A stretch of DNA of 10,948 nucleotides. Origin: WS-7 sp036505295. Its GTDB lineage: Bacteria > Eisenbacteria > RBG-16-71-46 > SZUA-252. The stretch is from assembly GCA_036505295.1 (NCBI GenBank), contig DASXTQ010000059.1, positions 1-10,948 on the forward strand. Reading direction: 5' to 3'. Positions 7,131 to 10,948 of the stretch are shown here, piece after piece; the stretch's first letter is position 1; each line of letters opens with the position of its first letter. The notes under the pieces were generated by a model. The model was not told the DNA's origin, searched no databases, and saw only the letters and a program-made list of their open reading frames with translations. Position numbers and translations under genes: made by a program.

Positions 7131-8938
7131 ACGTTCCCTTCGTCGGGGCCGGGCCCCAGAACCTCTCCGTCGAAAAGCTCGACGATGCGCTCCACGATGG
7201 TGCCCTCGGGTCCCCCTCCTGGCGCGGGCGCGGTTTTCGACACTGGACGCCCGGCATCTTGAGCCTCGCGGCCCGATGGAATCGCGGATTCGCAGAGAAG
7301 CTTGGCGCCCCGCCCGTAGAAGCGCTCCAGCTCCTCGTTCAGGATCTCCCTGTTTTCCTTCAATTCGAGCATGGCGCGGTGGAACGCGTGCTCCGAGGAG
7401 AGCGCGAGCCGCACGTTGCCCCCCGCCATCCCCAGGAACGAACCCTCCTCGAGACACGTGCCCAGGAGAAGCTTACGCTCCTTGACGCGGTCGACCGCCT
7501 GTCGCCACCGCACCACGGGATCGCTCGGATCGGCGGCTTCCAGGTCCGCGGTCCCGGGCGATTCCACCAGCCGGAGCGCCGTGGCCCCGAGCGCGGCTCG
7601 CGAAGGGTCCTGCTCCGCGCGCGGAGTGGAAGGGCCTCGCCGCGACGCCGGCGGCGGAGCCGCCGGAGCGGCCGAGCCCGCGGCCTGGGTTCCAGAGCCG
7701 GAGCTTCTCTCGGGAGCGGAGCTGCTCGGAGCGGCGGCTGGGGACACGGATCCTGCGCCCAACGCCTTTTTCGCGGCCGGCACTCCCCCCAGCTTCGCTT
7801 CCAGCTCACCGAGCCGGCGAATCAGATCCTCGATCTTCGCGGCCGTCGGAAGCGTACACAGCTCCACCAAGGCTACCTCCAGCAGAATGCGTGGCGCCTC
7901 CGCGCGGCGAAGCAGCCCGCGCGTTTCCAGGAGCAGGCCGAGCATCGCGTTGAGGTCGGTCGGACGGAATTGCTTCGCCTGCGCGGCATAGCGCTCCCGG
8001 TCCGAGGGCGCGGCATCCACGAGCTTCTCGAGCGACGGATCGACCGCCAGGAGGAGAAGCTGGCGCAGGTGATGCGACAGCCCGTCCGCGATCTCCTCCA
8101 CGTCCATGCCGCGGTCGTGAAGCCGATCCATGACTAGGAGGGCGAGCTTGGGGTCTCGACGCGCGAGCGCCTCCCCGAGATCGAAATAGGCGTCGAGCCC
8201 GGCGAGACCGAGCGCCTGCGCGACCGTGGCCGCGCTGACGCCCTCGGGAGAGAGCGCGAGCGCCTGATCCAGCCGTCCTAAGGCGTCGCGCACGCTCCCT
8301 TCCGAAGCCCTGGCGATCAGCGCGGCGGCGTCTTCCGTCAGGGAAACCTTTTCCTTCGCCGCCACGTCGAGCAGGTGCTTCACCAGCTCTTCGCTGCGAA
8401 GCCGCCGGAATTCGAATACCTGACAGCGTGATGCGATCGTGTCGGGAACCTCGAGCGGCTCTGTGGTGCAGAAGACGAACCGGACGTGCGCGGGCGGCTC
8501 CTCCAGGGTCTTGAGCAAGGCGTTCCATGCGTAATCGGTGAGCTGGTGCGCTTCGTCGATGATGTAGACCTTGAATCTTCCGCCCGAGGCCGTGTACTTC
8601 ACGTTCTCGCGCAGGTTCCGGATCTCCTCGATCCCGCGATTCGACGCGCCGTCGATCTCGAGCACGTCGAGCGACGTTCCCGCGGTGATCCCCACACAGC
8701 TTCCGCACTGATTGCAGGGCTCCGACTCCCCCGGCGCGCGCCGTTCGCAATTCAAAGCCTTCGCGATGAGGCGCGCCGTGGTCGTTTTCCCGCTCCCGCG
8801 CGGCCCGGCGAAGAGGTAGGCGTGCGCGACCCTGTTCTTGGCGACCGCCTGCTCCAGGGTGGAGCGGATCGGATCCTGGCCGACAAGGTCGGCGAAGAGC
8901 TGCGGGCGATACTTGCGTGCGAGTGCTAGGTGGGACAA
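7127..8938 (-). CDS. dnaX: DNA polymerase III subunit gamma/tau
   Basis: AAA+ subunit of the clamp loader that opens the beta clamp and ties the replisome together. The product is 603 residues. It has the conserved N terminus (LARKYRPQLFADLVGQ), Walker A GPRGSGKTTT (45-54), zinc-binding cysteines at 64, 75, 78 and 81, Walker B VYIIDEAH (about 124-131), the sensor CTTEP (157-161) and the SRC arginine-finger motif (170-172). A Pro/Ala/Ser/Gly-rich linker (about 385-450) separates it from a tau-type C-terminal domain (about 470-560). The start is a TTG at 8936-8938 with TAGGAG about 6 nt upstream; no better ATG or GTG matches the conserved start. A run GCG AAA AAG occurs in the linker, but the -1 frame does not stop nearby, so a separate gamma product is not supported. 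Confidence 0.97.
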   Translation of the reverse strand: MSHLALARKYRPQLFADLVGQDPIRSTLEQAVAKNRVAHAYLFAGPRGSGKTTTARLIAKALNCERRAPGESEPCNQCGSCVGITAGTSLDVLEIDGASNRGIEEIRNLRENVKYTASGGRFKVYIIDEAHQLTDYAWNALLKTLEEPPAHVRFVFCTTEPLEVPDTIASRCQVFEFRRLRSEELVKHLLDVAAKEKVSLTEDAAALIARASEGSVRDALGRLDQALALSPEGVSAATVAQALGLAGLDAYFDLGEALARRDPKLALLVMDRLHDRGMDVEEIADGLSHHLRQLLLLAVDPSLEKLVDAAPSDRERYAAQAKQFRPTDLNAMLGLLLETRGLLRRAEAPRILLEVALVELCTLPTAAKIEDLIRRLGELEAKLGGVPAAKKALGAGSVSPAAAPSSSAPERSSGSGTQAAGSAAPAAPPPASRRGPSTPRAEQDPSRAALGATALRLVESPGTADLEAADPSDPVVRWRQAVDRVKERKLLLGTCLEEGSFLGMAGGNVRLALSSEHAFHRAMLELKENREILNEELERFYGRGAKLLCESAIPSGREAQDAGRPVSKTAPAPGGGPEGTIVERIVELFDGEVLGPGPDEGNV

Positions 8939-8955
8939 GGGCAGCTCCTAACGTG

Positions 8956-8990
8956 GCGCGCATCCCGGCGCGCTGCGGGGCAAAAGCCCC
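8956..8990 (-). other. Two tandem GC-rich hairpins between ffs and dnaX
   Basis: In the transcript, GGGGC (8990-8986) and GCCCC (8981-8977) pair around a UUUU loop, and directly after it GCGCGC (8973-8968) and GCGCGC (8961-8956) pair around a 6-nt loop. They lie between the end of the SRP RNA and the dnaX ribosome binding site (about 8950-8945). No U-tract follows either stem, so they are not standard intrinsic terminators. They could stop 3' trimming of ffs, act as a weak terminator or attenuator before dnaX, or be part of the SRP RNA end. Confidence 0.4.
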
Positions 8991-9000
8991 CCCGGTGCCC

Positions 9001-9117
9001 GGCTCGAGCCAGTTGAGTCCGCGGCACATCGAGGTGACCGCTGACCGCTGCTACCTTCCGGTCCTGACGGGGTTCGCGATTCTCGATTGCGCGGGAACTG
9101 GCCGTCAACACCAAGCC
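9001..9117 (-). ncRNA. ffs: Signal recognition particle RNA (small bacterial 4.5S type)
   Basis: RNA core of the signal recognition particle, which binds Ffh and targets membrane protein synthesis to FtsY. The conserved apical domain is plain on the minus strand: GTCAGGACCGGAAGGTAGC (9068-9050) with the GGAA tetraloop at 9059-9056 and the asymmetric loop read as AGCAGCGG. The outer arm can be followed by pairing ATCGAG with CTCGAT, GCCAGTT (9102-9096) with AACTGGC, and GGCTTG (9117-9112) with CGAGCC (9006-9001). I see no Alu domain, so it is the small type. The exact ends are not certain and may reach about 8990 and 9127. It lies between tRNA-Ala and dnaX, as scr does beside dnaX in B. subtilis. 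Confidence 0.92.
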
Positions 9118-9121
9118 ACGA

Positions 9122-9141
9122 GGAGGCCATGCCCGGCCTCC
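9122..9141 (-). other. Perfect hairpin in the tRNA-Ala to ffs spacer
   Basis: GGAGGCC (9141-9135) and GGCCTCC (9128-9122) form a perfect 7-bp stem with a 6-nt loop in the transcript. It sits just before the 5' end of ffs and after tRNA-Ala. No U-tract follows, so it is more likely a processing or insulating element than a terminator. The 55-bp spacer around it holds no gene. Confidence 0.4.
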
Positions 9142-9172
9142 GGGGCCCTGCGGCAGTCGCCCTCGGAGAATA

Positions 9173-9248
9173 TGGTGGAGATGACCGGGATCGAACCGGT
9201 GACCTCCTCGTTGCGAACGAGGCGCTCTCCCAACTGAGCTACATCCCC
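9173..9248 (-). tRNA. tRNA-Ala(CGC)
   Basis: 76-nt tRNA with the CCA tail encoded (9175-9173). The acceptor GGGGATG pairs with CATCTCC and includes the G3-U70 wobble that is the main alanine identity element recognised by AlaRS. The anticodon stem CCTCG/CGAGG encloses the loop TTCGCAA, giving anticodon CGC (GCG codons). The D-arm GCTC/GAGC and T-arm ACCGG-TTCGATC-CCGGT are complete. It reads GCG codons, frequent in this GC-rich DNA, and would be charged by the alaS product at the left end of the window. Confidence 0.97.
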
Positions 9249-9273
9249 ACCGATCACCAATCTGCTTCACAAC

Positions 9274-9363
9274 TGGCGGAGAGAGTGGGATTCGAACCCA
9301 CGAAGCACTTTCATGCTTACACGGTTTCCAACCGTGCTCCTTCAGCCACTCGGACATCTCTCC
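9274..9363 (-). tRNA. tRNA-Ser(GGA)
   Basis: 90-nt class II tRNA with encoded CCA. The acceptor GGAGAGA pairs with TCTCTCC, with discriminator G73. The anticodon stem CACGG/CCGTG holds the loop TTGGAAA, so the anticodon is GGA (plus-strand 9327-9329), reading TCC and TCT. A long variable arm follows (AAGCA...TGCTT), as expected for serine. Acceptor and T-arm nearly match the next tRNA-Ser, suggesting an old duplication. Confidence 0.97.
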
Positions 9364-9380
9364 GGGAAGCTTCGATTTTC

Positions 9381-9398
9381 GCGCGCTCCCTAGCGCGC
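9381..9398 (-). other. Perfect hairpin between the two tRNA-Ser genes
   Basis: GCGCGCT and AGCGCGC form a 7-bp perfect stem with a 4-nt loop (9388-9391) in the 47-bp spacer between the two serine tRNAs. On the minus strand it is followed by GAAAATCG, not by T, so it is not a terminator. It may separate the two tRNAs during precursor processing. Confidence 0.4.
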
Positions 9399-9410
9399 CG
9401 TTGCTTTGAA

Positions 9411-9500
<90 letters not shown>

Positions 9501-9536
9501 GCGGGGGAGAATACGCGAATCGCCGCCGCATTTCCA
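9501..9536 (-). promoter_or_regulatory. Likely stable-RNA promoter for the tRNA-Ser/ffs/dnaX unit
   Basis: On the minus strand TGGAAA (9536-9531) and TATTCT (9513-9508) each match 4 of 6 consensus positions and are 17 nt apart. The expected transcription start falls at about 9501, one base before tRNA-Ser(CGA). The bases between -10 and start (CCCCCGC) are pure G/C, like the discriminators of stringently controlled stable-RNA promoters. The rest of the 92-bp gap to tadA holds a repeated GTTTCGG (9554-9560 and 9564-9570) but no gene. Confidence 0.5.
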
Positions 9537-9592
9537 GCCGGTCCCGGCGTTGAGTTTCGGGCGGTTTCGGCGTGAAGATAAGGGCCCGGCGT

Positions 9593-10069
9593 CTAAAGCT
9601 GTCCTCGCCGTTTGCTTCGAAAGAAGGCCTCGAGGAGCGCCCCGCACTCCTCGGCCAGCACGCCGGGTTGCACTTCCGCCCGGTGGTTGAGCCTCAAGTC
9701 CTGGGGCACCATCGCGAGCGAGCCGCACGCGCCGGCTTTGGTGTCACGTGCCCCGTAGACCAGCCGCGGAATGCGCGCGAGGACGATCGCGCCGGCGCAC
9801 ATGTGGCAGGGCTCGAGCGTGACGTAGATCGTAGCTTCGTCGAGGCGCCAACTCTTGATGGTCTGCGCGGCGGCGCCGATCGCGAGAATTTCCGCGTGCG
9901 CGGTGGGATCCTGGGTGGTCTCCACGCGGTTCCGCCCGCGGCCGATGATCCGGCCTTCCCATACGACGACCGCTCCTACGGGGACCTCACCGTCGGATGC
10001 CGCCGCCCGCGCTTCCGCCAAGGCCGCCTCGACGAAACGCTCGTCGAGCGAGGTTTGCGATTCCCTCAC
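9593..10069 (-). CDS. tadA: tRNA-specific adenosine deaminase TadA
   Basis: Zinc deaminase that converts A34 of tRNA-Arg(ACG) to inosine so one tRNA can read CGU, CGC and CGA. The 158-residue product has the zinc and catalytic motifs HAE (58-60, Glu60 the proton shuttle) and PCHMC (87-91, Cys88 and Cys91), followed by the TadA-type AGAIVLARIPRLVYGARDTKAGACGS segment that separates it from cytidine and guanine deaminases. The start is a GTG at 10067-10069 overlapping the stop of the upstream gene as GTGA; no ribosome binding site is evident, so coupling to that gene is likely. Its substrate tRNA-Arg(ACG) is encoded about 770 bp upstream on the same strand. Confidence 0.95.
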   Translation of the reverse strand: MRESQTSLDERFVEAALAEARAAASDGEVPVGAVVVWEGRIIGRGRNRVETTQDPTAHAEILAIGAAAQTIKSWRLDEATIYVTLEPCHMCAGAIVLARIPRLVYGARDTKAGACGSLAMVPQDLRLNHRAEVQPGVLAEECGALLEAFFRSKRRGQL

Positions 10070-10779
10070 TTGGTGGGGAATTTCTTCAGCGCGTCCCGGA
10101 CCAGATCAGAAGCGACGTCTTGCACGCGAGGAGGATCGGTTGCCTTCGCGGTTTGGATTCGTCCGGTCTCGTCGTAGCCGACCATTCCGGCCGAGGCGTC
10201 GATCTCCCGAGCGAATCTTTGTTCGCGGACGTCCTTGCCCCAGACTTTCTTTCCGTCCTTGATTCTGAAAAGCGCGAAATGGAGACCGATCGTGGTGTTG
10301 GACTGCCCCTCGCCGATATTGTGGAAGCGCTTCGTCTCCCACTCGCTGACCTTGATGAGAAGCACCGTGTCGGCGATGAGCGTCGAATCGAGCCCCAGGA
10401 ACGCGGTCGAGTCGACCGTGCCGGTCTTCGACCATCGATCGGCGATCCGGAGCGCGCGGTCGAGCCTGTTCGCGTCGGAGAGGATGCGCCCGACGTCCGC
10501 CGGCATGAGAAATATCGCCCTCGAACGATCGACGTCCTTGAAGCGCTCGTTCAGCACGTCTTCCATGATCTTGACCACGTCCTCTTCGCCGGACGTGTTG
10601 ACGACCGGGAACACCGCTACCCGCAGCGTCTTCGCGCTGGCGGGAGCATCCAGCTTGACCTCGGGCTTGGCCTCGGGCTTTTTCTCGGCCCGGGCGATCC
10701 CGGTCATGGGGTTAGGAGCTACCGTCCAGGCGAAAGCGAGCGCGAGAGCGGTGAAGTGGATGAACGGGTTCGTTTTCAT
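10066..10779 (-). CDS. Predicted exported protein of unknown function
   Basis: I do not recognise this family with confidence. The 237-residue product begins with a signal-like N terminus (MKTNPF, then a hydrophobic stretch, likely cut near ARA|EKK at about residue 31-32), so it is probably exported. There is no lipobox cysteine. A short Lys/Pro/Glu-rich stretch (EKKPEAKPEVK) leads to a mature domain opening with LRVAVFPVVNTSGEED and later TLIADTVLLIKVSEWE and LHFALFRIKDGKKVWG. That strand pattern recalls periplasmic CsgG/LpoB/GNA1162-like alpha-beta domains, but this is a guess. I chose the ATG at 10777-10779 (GCGAGG about 5 nt upstream) because an earlier in-frame ATG would lie inside tRNA-Arg. 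It overlaps tadA by 4 nt. Confidence 0.75.
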   Translation of the reverse strand: MKTNPFIHFTALALAFAWTVAPNPMTGIARAEKKPEAKPEVKLDAPASAKTLRVAVFPVVNTSGEEDVVKIMEDVLNERFKDVDRSRAIFLMPADVGRILSDANRLDRALRIADRWSKTGTVDSTAFLGLDSTLIADTVLLIKVSEWETKRFHNIGEGQSNTTIGLHFALFRIKDGKKVWGKDVREQRFAREIDASAGMVGYDETGRIQTAKATDPPRVQDVASDLVRDALKKFPTK

Positions 10780-10833
10780 GGTTGCCTCGCTGCGGTAAGA
10801 CCGGTCGCTCGATGACTCCGCATGGATGAGAAG

Positions 10834-10910
10834 TGGCGCGCCCAGGAGGATTTGAACCCCCAACCTTCTGATCCGTAGTCAGACACTCTATCCAGTTGAG
10901 CTATGGGCGC
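10834..10910 (-). tRNA. tRNA-Arg(ACG)
   Basis: 77-nt tRNA with encoded CCA (10836-10834). The acceptor GCGCCCA pairs with TGGGCGC, discriminator G73. The anticodon stem TCTGA/TCAGA holds the loop CTACGGA, giving anticodon ACG (plus-strand 10874-10876), whose A34 is the substrate of TadA. The T-arm is GGGGG-TTCAAAT-CCTCC. Only 4 bases after the next tRNA's end region it begins a pair with the partial tRNA to the right, so both are probably cut from one precursor. Confidence 0.97.
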
Positions 10911-10926
10911 GCGCCACAATCCGAGA

Positions 10927-10948
10927 TGGCGGAGAGGAGAGGATTCGA
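10927..10948 (-). tRNA. 3' end of a further tRNA (cut by the window edge)
   Basis: The minus strand at the right edge reads TCGAAT (T-loop), CCTCT (3' half of the T-stem), CCTCTCC (3' acceptor strand), G (discriminator) and an encoded CCA at 10929-10927. The anticodon is outside the window. The GGAGAGG acceptor implied and the G73 resemble the two tRNA-Ser genes here, so serine is possible but not shown. Confidence 0.8.

Noticed and set aside
7131..7457. Upstream extension of the ybaB frame to 213 codons
   Set aside because: It lies wholly inside dnaX in another frame; the family starts at the ATG at 7130.
7766..7772. Run G-AAA-AAG in dnaX as a programmed -1 frameshift site for a gamma subunit
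   Set aside because: The heptamer lacks the A at its first position, and the -1 frame stays open for about 95 codons instead of stopping at once, so no short gamma product is predicted.
8977..8990. Intrinsic terminator after ffs
   Set aside because: The stem is good, but its T-run is in the loop and no T-tract follows the 3' arm in the transcribed direction.
10780..10863. N-terminal extension of the exported protein
   Set aside because: The earlier ATG lies inside tRNA-Arg(ACG) and would bury the signal peptide.

Overview
The window is a gene-dense piece (10,948 bp, high GC) of a bacterial chromosome. Every gene I can support lies on the minus strand, so transcription runs from the right edge to the left edge. 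It looks like conserved core-genome housekeeping DNA. I see no transposase, phage gene, CRISPR array or toxin-antitoxin pair. The lineage cannot be fixed from the sequence alone. The GC content, the MglA/Roadblock pair, the encoded CCA tails and the tRNA-Ser/ffs/dnaX/ybaB/recR order fit a GC-rich, probably uncultured diderm-like phylum such as Eisenbacteria, Gemmatimonadota or a deltaproteobacterial relative. That assignment is inference.

Right part (about 10948 to 9593): the 3' end of a tRNA cut by the window edge, tRNA-Arg(ACG), a gene for a small exported protein of unknown function, and tadA, whose enzyme deaminates the A34 carried by that same tRNA-Arg(ACG). Middle part (9536 to 6208): a likely stable-RNA promoter, tRNA-Ser(CGA), tRNA-Ser(GGA), tRNA-Ala(CGC), the SRP RNA gene ffs, then dnaX, ybaB and recR. 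This is close to the order known near the Bacillus subtilis origin (tRNA-Ser, scr, dnaX, yaaK, recR). Hairpins sit in the spacers around ffs, and dnaX starts with TTG behind a good ribosome binding site.

A 231-bp gap (5977 to 6207) holds a candidate promoter and a structured leader. Left part (5976 to 1): a tightly packed run of a Roadblock/LC7 protein, an MglA-type GTPase, pgpA, cinA, thpR, then after a 118-bp spacer recA, recX and the 5' part of alaS, which leaves the window. The cinA-thpR-recA and recA-recX-alaS neighbourhoods are both known from other bacteria.

Functionally the window joins translation (tRNAs, TadA, AlaRS, SRP RNA), replication and recombination repair (DnaX, YbaB, RecR, RecA, RecX), a polarity or motility-type small GTPase switch, and phospholipid and NAD housekeeping. 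I found no clearly novel multi-gene system. The most interesting non-coding signals are the leader of the Roadblock gene, where two mutually exclusive pairings would expose or hide the Shine-Dalgarno site, the palindromic elements upstream of recA, and the hairpins flanking ffs.
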